64,000 bases of DNA from G963662905 sp965230045 (GTDB lineage: Bacteria; Bacteroidota; Bacteroidia; Bacteroidales; WRLA01), in NCBI GenBank assembly GCA_965230045.1, contig OZ245940.1:1736001-1800000 (forward strand), given 5' to 3'. The notes under the pieces were generated by a model, which was not told where the DNA came from, did no database searches, and saw nothing but the letters and a program-made list of their open reading frames with translations. Shown in pieces: positions 42,242-51,503 of this stretch (positions within the stretch are counted from its first letter, which is position 1; the number at the start of each line of letters is the position of its first letter). Both the position numbers and the translations under genes were made by a program.

Positions 42242-44631
42242 CGGATGATCAGGCGTTCAGTGTATTTCTTTCCATCAATTTCAATAACAAGGAGATAGTT
42301 TCCTGCAGGCATCAGCTTCGTGTTGAAACTACGATTTTGCAGGCCGGTGGATTGTTCTGAGAATATTTCCTGTCCGTTTATATTGAATATCTGCAAGCTG
42401 TATGCTTTCTCAGAAATTCCACTCATGCTGATGCTGAAATTATCAGTAGCAGGATTGGGCGAGATTTGCAGCTTGTTTTTTTGAGCTTCAACTATTCCGG
42501 TACATGCATCAATAGTTACTTTGATGCGGTCATTGGACGAAAGTTCACATCCTTCTGTTTGATATGCGTTTAGGGTCAGATAAACCTGGCCGTTTGTTAT
42601 GTCTTGAGCCCCTGGAGTATAAGTGCTTGTCAGGATATATGGATCATCAAAACTACCGTCGCCGGATGTCCTCCAGTAAACAGAATCAGCATCTTCGATG
42701 GTGGCTGTGGTTTCCAAAACATTGTAGGTGCAGATAAGGGTATCTGTTCCGGCCGAAACCAGGGGCGCGCCCTGAATGCTGAGTTTCAGTGAGTCTATAG
42801 CATCTTGCCCTTCCAGGTATCCTTCCGCACTGATATAAAGTGTGACTTCACCATTGATGATATCCTGAGCGCCACGCAGATAGCGGGCATTAAGGCTGTA
42901 TCCATCAACAAATGAGCCGTCGCCTGAGCTTGTCCATTGAACTTCTTTGATATTTGCTCCGGTAGCCTGTGCTTCAAATGGTTCATTGATGCAAACACTG
43001 GCATCATCACCGGCGATAACCCAGGGAGCCAATGGGGGCAGGAAGTTAAAGGAAGCGATTTTTGTTTTCCATCCGCCGCGCATATACTCATTGGTCACCC
43101 AAAAAGTACTGTCGTCAACCGGATCGACCGACATTTTGCTGTAATCGCCCCAGCGGTTGATGCTGCTTTGCGAACTTTTGCCGTCGGCGACTTCTATTTC
43201 CATTTGATCCAATGTACCTAATGGGGCATTTGCCGAACGGCCAACATATCTTAAAGAGGGATAATCCTGTGAGCCGGAGACGGAAAAACCAATAGCAATT
43301 TCTTCATTTCCGTTCATGGCAATACTGCCCATCCAGCGGTTTTGGTCATCAGGCGCATAGGTGCTTTGCTGGCGGATAAACCAACCATTATTGTCATTAT
43401 CGTTGCGGAACTCATACCAACGGATCCCCGCCAAACCTGCACCATTGGCGTTTACCGTATGGTTCACTACCATGCACTGGTGCGTTCCGAAATTCCTGTA
43501 TTGCAGGCGGTACATCAAACGCGTACTTAATGCTTCAAGGCGCGTTCCTGTGCCCGGTTGCTGGATGCACTGGGTTCGCGGTGCTTCGCAGAGGTAGGGA
43601 TTGAAGGGTTCTGTATAAAGTGTAAAAGCGGGTTCAAATGTAGAGTTCGCCGTATTTGCCCAATCCGCATGGAATGCCCAGAAAACAATAGCGTCTTCAT
43701 TGTCAAATTCATCATCTTTGCCATAAGCAAAATAGTTGGGCAATGTATCCGGAGGCATTGTACCATCTGCATCAGCAGGCATCATACTCCAGGGCGCGCT
43801 TCCTTCAGGCAAATCAAATAAAATCATTTGCGCATCAGGATCGCCGGCAAGCATGGCATCACGCTCGAAAGCTGCTGCTGCTACCCGGTGGTATTCGCCA
43901 AACATATTGAAAGATGCGTAGTAGCCATCATGCCAGATGCCGAATTTTGGATAATCATTGAATGCCGGAAATTCAAAAGCATATTGATAATATGCACCCA
44001 GAGGATCGCCGGTTTCTGAAATGGCAATCAGCTCCCAGTAGGTTCCATTGGATGTGTTTACGGCAAATTGTGACAGCATCCACCGGTCTGCTTCCTCATC
44101 ATATAAAATAATCGGATCACCATCGTTGGTGCCGGTCCACGGACCAATAAACCCGTTCCAAAGTGTCGAATTATCAACAGGGCCATATATTTTGTTTCCT
44201 TGCCTGTCCCAAATGGCAAAACTTAAATTGATCATCTGGACATAATGGTTTAGGCCAATGTCGCCATCAGTGTCCGGAGGATAAACTCCGTTTACATTGG
44301 CGATTCCTTCGAAATTGAGCATGGGGCCGCGTTGCCGGTTTTGCCCGAAATCATCCTGTACAACAGGATCATAGCCTTTGGGTAAGGCGTCCGGGTTCAT
44401 TTTTGAAAAATCTGTTTCCTTATGCCGGTTTTCTATAAGATTGTCTTTCCAGCTACGGTCGCGTTCGCCCGGAAGAATTACAGGCATATGGCGTAATTCC
44501 TGCGTCTTGCGGAAATAACTTGCTTTTTTTGTGCTGGATTTTTGTGCAAATGCGGGAACAGTTAAAATGCTCATTATAAGGAGCATCGGGGACAGTAATT
44601 TTAAAAATGATTTCATTGGTAAATGCTTCAT
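42238..44631 (-). CDS. Secreted protein with T9SS type A sorting domain
   Basis: Up to 797 residues with a signal peptide (cleavage after TVPAFA); ATG codons at positions 1 and 6 are both usable. The first 500 residues form a repeat-rich globular region typical of Bacteroidota surface proteins (GIANVNGVYPPDTDGDIGLN, WMGSIAMNGNEEIAIGFSVS); no enzyme family is recognised. Two homologous modules follow (SSGDGSFVDGYSLNARYLRG and TSGDGSFDDPYILTSTYTPG, each before AQDI-NG). The end is a type A sorting domain (LQISPNPATDNFSISMSG, LQIFNINGQEIFSE). Convergent with anmK. Confidence 0.82.
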   Translation of the reverse strand: MKHLPMKSFLKLLSPMLLIMSILTVPAFAQKSSTKKASYFRKTQELRHMPVILPGERDRSWKDNLIENRHKETDFSKMNPDALPKGYDPVVQDDFGQNRQRGPMLNFEGIANVNGVYPPDTDGDIGLNHYVQMINLSFAIWDRQGNKIYGPVDNSTLWNGFIGPWTGTNDGDPIILYDEEADRWMLSQFAVNTSNGTYWELIAISETGDPLGAYYQYAFEFPAFNDYPKFGIWHDGYYASFNMFGEYHRVAAAAFERDAMLAGDPDAQMILFDLPEGSAPWSMMPADADGTMPPDTLPNYFAYGKDDEFDNEDAIVFWAFHADWANTANSTFEPAFTLYTEPFNPYLCEAPRTQCIQQPGTGTRLEALSTRLMYRLQYRNFGTHQCMVVNHTVNANGAGLAGIRWYEFRNDNDNNGWFIRQQSTYAPDDQNRWMGSIAMNGNEEIAIGFSVSGSQDYPSLRYVGRSANAPLGTLDQMEIEVADGKSSQSSINRWGDYSKMSVDPVDDSTFWVTNEYMRGGWKTKIASFNFLPPLAPWVIAGDDASVCINEPFEAQATGANIKEVQWTSSGDGSFVDGYSLNARYLRGAQDIINGEVTLYISAEGYLEGQDAIDSLKLSIQGAPLVSAGTDTLICTYNVLETTATIEDADSVYWRTSGDGSFDDPYILTSTYTPGAQDITNGQVYLTLNAYQTEGCELSSNDRIKVTIDACTGIVEAQKNKLQISPNPATDNFSISMSGISEKAYSLQIFNINGQEIFSEQSTGLQNRSFNTKLMPAGNYLLVIEIDGKKYTERLIIR

Positions 44632-44707
44632 GGAATTTTATTTAGGTCTGCAATATTAACAAACTTTGTCCAATTTAGTTTGTGTAAAATTGCTCAGCTT
44701 TAAGGCA

Positions 44708-44734
44708 ATAAAAAAAGGAGCGCTCTGGCTCCTT
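44708..44734 (-). terminator. Terminator of the padR-pspC operon
   Basis: On the minus strand AAGGAGC, loop CAGAGC, GCTCCTT followed by a T-run. It lies 96 bp beyond the stop of the PspC gene. Confidence 0.75.
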
Positions 44735-44829
44735 GCTTATAATTATTTTTTTTGAAAGATCGTCAGGTCTATGTCTGGATTTTTTCTCTTGGAAAAAATT
44801 GTCTTGAGATTCTGTTTTTTGGGTGGATT

Positions 44830-46389
44830 TTATTCTGGATCCTCTTCCCCGACCATCCAAACCCAATCTTTATCCAAACTTCGGTTGCGGTAATGTCGGT
44901 TTAAAAACATATGACTGATGCTTTGATCTGTGATAACTTTTATGCCCTCAGGAACCAGAATATTGATGCGCAAGCTTTGGTCGCGCCAGTGAAATTTCTC
45001 AGGTACACGGAAATAGTCACTCAGTTCAATAGTATTGCCTGTTACAAGCATATTATACTTAATGCTTTCAGCAATTTTTAAAGCATGTAAATGGGATTTG
45101 CCATCGGATCGGCCGGAATATTTGATGTGTACCAGGCTGTCGGGCGACACATTATATTTAATTCTCGGAGAGCCGATTATCAGGTCTTCACCCTGCTGGC
45201 AAATGCGATCATAGTCGCTGGCAAATAAAATGTCTTCTCCATTGGCACAGGGGCTTATCGTTTTTCCTGAAGTGACATATAATATTGTGCTTTCGGGTTT
45301 AAAATTTTCTTCATGCAATACCGTGCTTGCAGAATCATTGAAGGAAACTCCTGCCATTATTCCGAGGATTATTCCGCTTAAAGCGGCTGCAAGCCAAATG
45401 TAGAGCATGGGAAGCCCGAGGAAGTCGCTGGGCAGTTTTTTGCGGGTCATAAGTCTTAATCCACTCCATATCAAAGCGATAATTGGAATTATGAGAATAA
45501 TGATGCCCGAAAGCAATGCAAGAAAATACGCTCCTCCTGTGCCGTAAATCATTTTCAGGAATGAAGGCAGGGAGAAATAGATGTATTCATTATCGTTAGG
45601 AAATACGCCGATATTTGGGCCAAACATGCCTACAATCAAACCAATAATCAGACTGATTCCCAGTATCATCAATATAAGTCCAATGATAATTTTAAAGGCT
45701 TTGAAGATGAGTATCACGCCTTTCCAGATGGTGGTCAGGATTGCTCCTCCTACAGCGAGAGCTTTATCAAAAAAGTTTTTCAATTCCTGATTATCGGAAT
45801 TTATTCCGCCCAGGTTTTCTCCAATTTGCTGAAATTCATTGCGGAAGCTGGCTTCTATATTATCAATGGTAACTCTTTTTCCACGCATTTCCAGCTTTTC
45901 TGCTGTAGTGCGTGCAGCAGGAATTACAAGCCATAGAATAGGATAAAGCAAAAAGCCCAGTCCAAAGAACAGCATTACCACAAAGCCCAAACGAAACCAA
46001 ACGGGATCCGTTTTAAAATAGGCGGCAAGACCGGCCGCTACACCACCAAGCAGTTTGTTGTCAAGATCGCGGTACATCCGTTTGGATGTAGGTTCGTATG
46101 GTTTTTCATGGATATCTTCATCCTCTTCGGAACTGATCTGGTCGGGCGATCCCATTTGTTCAATAATATTGCTGATATCCACAAGATTGACAACCTGCTT
46201 GCTGTCCGTGATTTTTTCCTGCATCAGCTCGGCAATGCGTGCCTCGATATCCGCAATTATTTCATCACTGCCGGGATCGCTGCTGAAATGCTTTTTCAGG
46301 CTCAGCATATAGGCGTTAAGCCTTTCATAGGCATCCTCATCAATGTGGAAAATGATGCCGCAAATATTTATGTCGAATGTCTTTTTCAT
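44830..46389 (-). CDS. PspC-domain membrane protein
   Basis: A 519-residue protein. A soluble N-terminal region (MKKTFDINICGIIFHIDEDAYERLNAYM, in parts: FDINICGIIFHIDEDAYERL) with a long acidic helix precedes a PspC domain (DNKLLGGVAAGLAAYFKTDPVWFRL, in part: LLGGVAAGLAAYFKTDPVWF, about residue 112) and its paired hydrophobic segments, then two to four further membrane segments and a beta-rich C-terminal domain (residues about 370-519). PspC proteins sense envelope stress in enteric bacteria; the role of these Bacteroidota fusions is unknown. It lies 2 bp after the PadR gene, so the regulator probably controls it. Confidence 0.85.
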   Translation of the reverse strand: MKKTFDINICGIIFHIDEDAYERLNAYMLSLKKHFSSDPGSDEIIADIEARIAELMQEKITDSKQVVNLVDISNIIEQMGSPDQISSEEDEDIHEKPYEPTSKRMYRDLDNKLLGGVAAGLAAYFKTDPVWFRLGFVVMLFFGLGFLLYPILWLVIPAARTTAEKLEMRGKRVTIDNIEASFRNEFQQIGENLGGINSDNQELKNFFDKALAVGGAILTTIWKGVILIFKAFKIIIGLILMILGISLIIGLIVGMFGPNIGVFPNDNEYIYFSLPSFLKMIYGTGGAYFLALLSGIIILIIPIIALIWSGLRLMTRKKLPSDFLGLPMLYIWLAAALSGIILGIMAGVSFNDSASTVLHEENFKPESTILYVTSGKTISPCANGEDILFASDYDRICQQGEDLIIGSPRIKYNVSPDSLVHIKYSGRSDGKSHLHALKIAESIKYNMLVTGNTIELSDYFRVPEKFHWRDQSLRINILVPEGIKVITDQSISHMFLNRHYRNRSLDKDWVWMVGEEDPE

Positions 46390-46391
46390 CT

Positions 46392-46736
46392 TTATTCAGT
46401 TTTTGATTTTTGGTTTTTCCTGATCTGTTCTATGGAATTGCTCAGCTCGTCCCAGCTGTCGAATAAATCCGAAAGCAATTTGGAGCCGTTTTCGGTAATA
46501 TTGTAATACTTCCGGGGTGGACCTGATTTGGATTCTTCCCAACGATAGCTGAGGTGGCCATCATTTTTGAGGCGGGTAAGGAGGGGATATAACGTTCCCT
46601 CCACAACCAGCAGCTTCGCGTCTTTCATCTCGGCGATGATGTCGGATGCATACGCATCGCGCTTGCTGATCACAGAAAGAATGCACATCTCCAGTATGCC
46701 TTTCCGCATTTGTGCTTTTGCTTTTTCTGATTTCAT
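46392..46736 (-). CDS. PadR-family transcriptional regulator
   Basis: A 114-residue winged-helix protein of the PadR type: KGILEMCILSVISKRDAYA, EGTLYPLLTRLKNDGHLSY and GPPRKYYNITENGSKLL. It probably represses its own operon with the PspC gene 2 bp downstream, a pairing common in Bacteroidota. No effector-binding domain beyond the short C-terminal helix is present. Confidence 0.9.
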   Translation of the reverse strand: MKSEKAKAQMRKGILEMCILSVISKRDAYASDIIAEMKDAKLLVVEGTLYPLLTRLKNDGHLSYRWEESKSGPPRKYYNITENGSKLLSDLFDSWDELSNSIEQIRKNQKSKTE

Positions 46737-46801
46737 AAGTGATTCGTTTTCATGGATAATTTTTATTAAAGTTTCTGTCCATAATGTCCGATCTCAGCGT
46801 T

Positions 46802-46864
46802 ATTTCTTTTGCTGCAAACAGTCATCCCGTACAGACGGGACTCCTTGTTTCCAGCAAAAGAAAT
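46802..46864. repeat. Nested 63-bp palindrome
   Basis: Outer arms ATTTCTTTTGCTG and CAGCAAAAGAAAT are exact complements. An inner pair TCCCGT/ACGGGA with a 4-bp loop sits between. It is likely a mobile palindromic repeat or a structured RNA element. Confidence 0.75.
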
Positions 46865-47095
46865 GCCTCGACCTCGAACATTCTGAACCAGAAACACGGC
46901 TTTATGTACAAGAACTAGGTAATCTGCTGCAAATATAAAACATTTTTATGGTACTATGCAATACATACTACTAAAAAAATTAAAATAACTTGCTAAACCA
47001 GATAGTATGTTGTTTTGTTTTTGATTTTAATGTGTTGGTAATTAGTTGGTTGGTATCGTATTTGCGCTTTTTGAGTTCCCTCGTGCTGCGCACTT

Positions 47096-47149
47096 GGGAG
47101 GACGCTCATTTTTCCAATTTTCGAAAATTTAGGAATGGAGCGTCCTCCC
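47096..47149. repeat. Palindrome with inner AATTTTCGAAAATT
   Basis: GGGAGGACGCTC (47096-47107) and GAGCGTCCTCCC (47138-47149) are exact complements around a perfect 14-bp palindrome (47116-47129). GC-rich flanks (TTCCCTCGTGCTGCGCAC and CGCAAAGCGGGGGAGGGAG) suggest a longer repeat unit. Confidence 0.75.
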
Positions 47150-47195
47150 GAACACCGCAAAGCGGGGGAGGGAGCTTAAAGGGGTAAAGCTCAAT

Positions 47196-47224
47196 AAAAA
47201 AAGCCAGCTCCTGAAAGCCGGCTT
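47196..47224 (-). terminator. Terminator after the acetyl-CoA synthetase gene
   Basis: On the minus strand AAGCCGGCT, a short loop, AGCTGGCTT, then seven Ts. It lies 22 bp beyond the stop. Confidence 0.8.
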
Positions 47225-47245
47225 GTATTTTATATGTAGATAATC

Positions 47246-49306
47246 TTACTTCTCAATCCGAATCCGTGCATCCACGGCAACAACCTGCTTTTCGCTTCCA
47301 AGCAGTGGGTTGAGATCCATTTCAGCAATTTCAGGGGCGAGGTGTACCAGTGCGGCCAAACGGATTACGCTATCGGCAAACATCTCAATGTTCACGCCTT
47401 CCTGTCCGCGCACACCTTCCAGGATTTTGTAGCCTTTCAGGCCTTGGATCATGTCCATTACTTCTTCTTTGGTAAGTGGCGCCAGTCCGGCATTAACATC
47501 TTTCAATACTTCAATGAAAATACCACCCAAACCACAGAGTACCATATGGCCAAATTTGGGTTCTTTTTTTGCACCGGCAAAAAGCTCTGTTCCGCTGAGC
47601 ATCGGTTGCATCAAAATAGCTGTGGTATCTTCGATCTGGATCATGCGATCGAATTCTTTAGCCACCTCTTCATCAGAATTTACATTCAGCACAACACCGC
47701 CAACATCCGATTTATGCACAGGTCCAATGACTTTCATTACCAATGGATATCCGAGTTCAGCAGCTTTGCTCACAGCTTCTTCGCGGCTTTCGGCCACGGC
47801 TTCTCCGGCACGCTTAATTCCGGCGGCATCCAATAGGGCCTGGATTTTTTCAGGCGCGATATAGCCATCCGCGCATTCGCCTATGATGCTGCGGATTTTA
47901 TCTTTATCAATATTTTCAGGCAAGGCAATTTCTTCCGGTGCAGGCTTGGCAGTTTTGGCAACTTTCGCCAGTGCATTGCCAAATACTACTTCATCAGGGA
48001 AGTTGATGCGGCCTTTGGCGATGAAATGCTCAATTTCATCTTTCACATTAATCACAGAAGGCAAAATGGGATAAATCGGCTTTTTGCAGGACTTCATTTT
48101 TTCGTCCAAGAGATCATAAACATCATAAACCGGGAAGAGGCCCGGGCTTCCAAAAATCACGGCCATTCCGTCGATATTATCGAATTTCTGATCGCAATAA
48201 TCAATAATGTGTCCGAGTTGTTCGGCAGTACCTGTGGCCAGGAAGTCGATAGGGTTGGCAACCGAAGAGCCGGGGAAGAGTTTTTCGAGCAGCTCATCGG
48301 CAGCAGGGCCTTCAATATGCGGAATATCAAATCCACCATTCGAAAGGGCATCGGTGAGCATTACGGCAGGACCGCCGGCATGGGTGATGATGGCAATATT
48401 TTTTCCTTCGAGTTCGGCGTGCACAAAAATAGAAGCAACGGTTGCAAGCTCTTCACGGCCGTGGCAACGTACAATTCCTGCTTTGCGGAAAAGCGCGTCA
48501 ACAGCAACATCAGAGCTGGCCAAAGCGCCTGTATGTGATGAAGCGGCACGGCTTCCGGCTTCAGAACCTCCGGATTTGATCGCAGCAATTTTACAGCCTT
48601 TGCGGATGAGTGACGATGCATGTTTGAGGAGCATCTCAGGTTTATCAATGCTCTCAACATAAAGGAGTTTGATGCGTGCGCTGGTTTCCGGATCATAGCT
48701 TTCGTCCAGATATTTAACCACTTCTTCAACGCCGATCTGTGCGCTGTTTCCAACGGAATAAACACTGTTGAAGCTCAGTCCTTTCGGGATGCCTGATTCC
48801 ATGATAAAAACCGCAGTGGCTCCCGAGCCGCTGATAAAATCAACGCCACGTTTTTCCAGTTTTGGAATAGGAGTAGTGAAAACACCTGCATAGTTTTGGT
48901 TCATCATGCCCACACAGTTCGGGCCGATCAGGGAAGCTCCGTATTTATTTACTGTATCAACAATCTGCTGCTCCAGTTTTGCTCCTTCTTCATTTTCCTC
49001 ACTGAATCCTGCAGAAAGGATAATGAATGCCCGCGTTTGTTTTTCTTTAGCCAGCATTTCCACGGTCATTGGGCAGTATTTTGCAGCAATGGCCAGGATT
49101 GCCAGGTCGCACTGTGGCAATTCAGCAGGGTTTTTATAGCTTTTTATGCCCTGTACTTCGTCCATTTTTGGGTTGGCTACATAAAGCTCGCCGGAATAAT
49201 TATTGTCAATCAGGTTTTTCAGGACTTTACCGCCGGGTTTATTGATGTCGTTGGAGCCGCCAACAACAACAATACTTTGGGGATTTAAGAGTTGAGGTGT
49301 GATCAT
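47246..49306 (-). CDS. Acetyl-CoA synthetase (ADP-forming), fused alpha-beta
   Basis: About 686 residues from the ATG at 49306 (MITPQLLNPQSIVVVGGSND). CoA-binding domain at residues 1-130 (SIVVVGGSND, NPAELPQCDLAILAI, SLIGPNCVGMMN), ligase-CoA domain with the phospho-histidine loop SSHTGALASSDVA, and a C-terminal ATP-grasp domain (GYPLVMKVIGPVHKSDVGGV, GHMVLCGLGGIFIEVLKDVN). It makes ATP from acetyl-CoA, releasing acetate. Such fused enzymes occur in fermentative archaea and some anaerobic Bacteroidota. Substrate could also be another acyl-CoA. Confidence 0.9.
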   Translation of the reverse strand: MITPQLLNPQSIVVVGGSNDINKPGGKVLKNLIDNNYSGELYVANPKMDEVQGIKSYKNPAELPQCDLAILAIAAKYCPMTVEMLAKEKQTRAFIILSAGFSEENEEGAKLEQQIVDTVNKYGASLIGPNCVGMMNQNYAGVFTTPIPKLEKRGVDFISGSGATAVFIMESGIPKGLSFNSVYSVGNSAQIGVEEVVKYLDESYDPETSARIKLLYVESIDKPEMLLKHASSLIRKGCKIAAIKSGGSEAGSRAASSHTGALASSDVAVDALFRKAGIVRCHGREELATVASIFVHAELEGKNIAIITHAGGPAVMLTDALSNGGFDIPHIEGPAADELLEKLFPGSSVANPIDFLATGTAEQLGHIIDYCDQKFDNIDGMAVIFGSPGLFPVYDVYDLLDEKMKSCKKPIYPILPSVINVKDEIEHFIAKGRINFPDEVVFGNALAKVAKTAKPAPEEIALPENIDKDKIRSIIGECADGYIAPEKIQALLDAAGIKRAGEAVAESREEAVSKAAELGYPLVMKVIGPVHKSDVGGVVLNVNSDEEVAKEFDRMIQIEDTTAILMQPMLSGTELFAGAKKEPKFGHMVLCGLGGIFIEVLKDVNAGLAPLTKEEVMDMIQGLKGYKILEGVRGQEGVNIEMFADSVIRLAALVHLAPEIAEMDLNPLLGSEKQVVAVDARIRIEK

Positions 49307-49404
49307 AGTGGATATTTTGAGTTTCAATTCATTAATTGTTAAAAATATCGGCTAAAATAAAAAATATTTGCTGAAATTTGCCGCCTCATAAACGCATCAA
49401 ATTC

Positions 49405-50109
49405 ATGGCAGATACATACGGAAAAGCCTTAATCGACTATGCCAATGGCAAAAAGGACGGACAGCTTAAAGTACATTGTAGCATCAGTGAAACGGAAATT
49501 CTTGATGTAGCAGTTTTTAATCGTTCCCGGGATGATATGCCCCAAATCGAAAAACATGCTTTGGAGCTTTGTGAAGGCAAAGTGCTGGATGTTGGTGCCG
49601 GTGCAGGAATCCACTCGCTTTACCTTCAGGAAAAAGGTTTGGACGTAACGGCTCTGGATATTTCATCGGGTGCCGTGGAAGCGATGAAAATCAATGGAAT
49701 AAAAAATGCCGTCTATTCCGATTTCTTTGACTTTAAGGGGCAGAAGTTTGATACACTTTTGTTTTTGATGAATGGAATTGGCGTTCCGGGGCGCCTGGAA
49801 CGTTTCCCTGAGTTTTTTGAAAAAATCAAAGAATTGCTCGCTGATGGTGGTCAGGTGATTTTTGATTCCTCAGATTTGGTTTACATGTACGAAGAGGAAG
49901 ACGGAAGTTATCTGTTTGACCTGAATGCGGGATATTATGGTGAGCTGGAGTACCGAATGGATTATGAAGGTGAAGAAGGTGAGCCATTTGAGTGGATTTT
50001 TGTGGATTACCAAACCATGGCCGGATTGGCCGATATGAATGGATTTAATTGCGAATGTCTTGAAGAAGATGATCATTATCATTATCTTGCCAGAATTACA
50101 AAAAAATAG
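49405..50109 (+). CDS. SAM-dependent methyltransferase, class I
   Basis: About 234 residues from the ATG at 49405 (MADTYGKALIDYANG); a TTG nine codons upstream is the alternative. It has the SAM-binding motif GKVLDVGAGAGIHSLYL (about residues 60-76) and motif II VTALDISSGAVEAM. The C-terminal half is acidic. The substrate is unknown. It lies 9 bp upstream of rlmB and is probably co-transcribed with it. Confidence 0.85.
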   Translation: MADTYGKALIDYANGKKDGQLKVHCSISETEILDVAVFNRSRDDMPQIEKHALELCEGKVLDVGAGAGIHSLYLQEKGLDVTALDISSGAVEAMKINGIKNAVYSDFFDFKGQKFDTLLFLMNGIGVPGRLERFPEFFEKIKELLADGGQVIFDSSDLVYMYEEEDGSYLFDLNAGYYGELEYRMDYEGEEGEPFEWIFVDYQTMAGLADMNGFNCECLEEDDHYHYLARITKK

Positions 50110-50118
50110 GAGGATAGA

Positions 50119-50856
50119 TTGAAAAAGGAAGATTTTATTTTTGGCATCCATCCGGTGCTTGAAGCCATTGAAGCAGGGCGCGAAATTGAAAAAGTGCTCA
50201 TTCAGAAAAATTTAAACCCACAAGCTGTTGGTCAGTTGCGCGGAATGCTCAACGAAGCTGATATACCGTTTCAGCATGTCCCTCTGGAAAAACTGAATCG
50301 CGTAACGCGCAAAAACCATCAGGGTGTGATTGCTTTTATTTCGCCTATTGTTTATGAAGATATTGAAAAATACCTGCCCGAAGTTTTTGAACAGGGGCGC
50401 AATCCTTTTATCCTTATCCTCGACCGCATAACAGATGTACGTAATTTTGGTGCCATTGCCCGCACAGCCGAATGTGCCGGTGTAGATGCAATCATCGTTC
50501 CTGCCCGGGGTGCGGCTTTGATTAATGGTGATGCGGTAAAAACTTCTGCCGGTGCCCTGAACCGTATCCGTGTGTGCCGTTCGTTCAAACTGAAAGAAAC
50601 CATCGACTATTTGAAAATGAGCGGATTGAAAATATTTTCGGTTACCGAAAAAGCCGAGGATGCTTATTATCAGCAAAATTTCAAAGAACCTTTGGCCATT
50701 ATTATGGGTTCTGAAGAGGATGGTATTTCTCCTGCTTATCTAGAAATGTCGGATGCGATGCTGCAAATCCCTATGGCCGGAAGTATTTCCTCGCTGAATG
50801 TTTCCGTTGCAACGGGCATTGTGCTTTTTGAAGCTTTGCGGCAGAGAGGTGTGTGA
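50119..50856 (+). CDS. rlmB: 23S rRNA (guanosine-2'-O)-methyltransferase RlmB-like
   Basis: A 245-residue SpoU/TrmH-family enzyme. The N-terminal substrate-binding domain has FIFGIHPVLEAIEAGREIEKV. The knotted catalytic domain shows the three family motifs: ITDVRNFGAIARTAECAG (N, R), LAIIMGSEEDGIS and IPMAGSISSLNVSVATGI. A TTG at 50119 is the likely start. RlmB methylates G2251 of 23S rRNA in the peptidyl transferase loop. Its last 66 bp are part of a diverged duplication found again at 51504-51569. Confidence 0.9.
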   Translation: MKKEDFIFGIHPVLEAIEAGREIEKVLIQKNLNPQAVGQLRGMLNEADIPFQHVPLEKLNRVTRKNHQGVIAFISPIVYEDIEKYLPEVFEQGRNPFILILDRITDVRNFGAIARTAECAGVDAIIVPARGAALINGDAVKTSAGALNRIRVCRSFKLKETIDYLKMSGLKIFSVTEKAEDAYYQQNFKEPLAIIMGSEEDGISPAYLEMSDAMLQIPMAGSISSLNVSVATGIVLFEALRQRGV

Positions 50857-50964
50857 ATTACTGAATTCGTAAAGCACCGTCCCGATCCAGAAAATGAACC
50901 TTGCTTGCAGGATTTTTCACTCAGGCTGAGCGTATTTTTTCTGATTTTCGGATTATAAACACCT
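50791..50964 (+). repeat. Diverged duplication of the rlmB/comEC junction, copy 1
   Basis: Copy 1 holds the functional rlmB end and, on the minus strand, a decayed comEC end that can be read as VHFLDRDGALRIQ. It aligns with 51504-51675 at an offset of 713-715 bp. In the rlmB part 55 of 63 bases match. The divergence is too large for a fresh tandem duplication. Confidence 0.8.
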
Positions 50965-51245
50965 TATTACCATTGCTTTATAAAAGATGTAACTTGGAAG
51001 TTAGGTGTCTCGTTTTGATTCCTGAGGCTATTTGTTTGCAATTTGCGATAATAAATGAAGATACTTTTCGGATATGTAATTTCATAGCTAACGACTTATT
51101 TTGCAAAGGCTTCAGTTATTTTTTTGGTCAAAATTCTAAATCAGAATGTTATTAAAACAAGAATCATCCTCGTTTAGACCGCGGGCTGGCCTGTCAAAAC
51201 AGTGGTTCTTGAGCCTGCCGAAAGGCGGGCCGGATGAGGGTGAAT

Positions 51246-51330
51246 TCCCGATGCTTAGAATTTCATCAAAGGGCAACAGCTTTGCCGAGGTACGAGGCAC
51301 TACTTTGATTGATAATTCTTAGCATCGGGA
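51246..51330. repeat. 85-bp imperfect hairpin element
   Basis: TCCCGATGCTTAGAATT (51246-51262) pairs with AATTCTTAGCATCGGGA (51314-51330) at 16 of 17 positions, with an inner TCAAAG/CTTTGA pair. A smaller CCTGCC-GAAA-GGCGGG hairpin precedes it near 51214-51229. It has the form of a palindromic mobile repeat or structured RNA. Confidence 0.75.
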
Positions 51331-51369
51331 AGAGCGGGGGGAAGCTTTGTTTTGACTTGGCTTTTTGCT

Positions 51370-51393
51370 TCCTTTTGTGCCAAGACAAAAGGA
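51370..51393. repeat. TCCTTTTGT hairpin
   Basis: TCCTTTTGT and ACAAAAGGA are exact complements around GCCAAG. It lies 40 bp from the larger hairpin and may belong to the same element. Confidence 0.7.
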
Positions 51394-51503
51394 ATAAAAA
51401 CAGCGATCAAAGGCTTGCTTGGTATTAAATATTGTTATGGTTTGTTATCACTCCATGTTAAAAACAGTTGACTTACCCGAAAACAGGGTGATCTGTTTTT
51501 TTT

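Larger units (their letters stand above)
46737..47245. other. 509-bp intergenic region with palindromic repeats
   Basis: Holds no gene I can support. It contains a nested 63-bp palindrome (46802-46864), a second palindrome (47096-47149) and the terminator at 47196-47224, listed separately. Open frames here have no start context or domain similarity. Confidence 0.6.
50965..51503. other. About 540 bp between the two rlmB/comEC junction copies
   Basis: No gene is supported. The DNA is AT-rich to about 51160, then switches to GC-rich palindromic sequence (51175-51400), and returns to AT-rich. The abrupt change and flanking duplication suggest insertion. Confidence 0.55.

Noticed and set aside
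44675..44866. 63-codon minus-strand open frame after the PspC gene
   Set aside because: It spans the terminator hairpin and overlaps the PspC 3' end; no family signal.
46567..46938. 123-codon plus-strand open frame over padR
   Set aside because: It is antisense to a well-supported PadR gene and crosses a palindrome.
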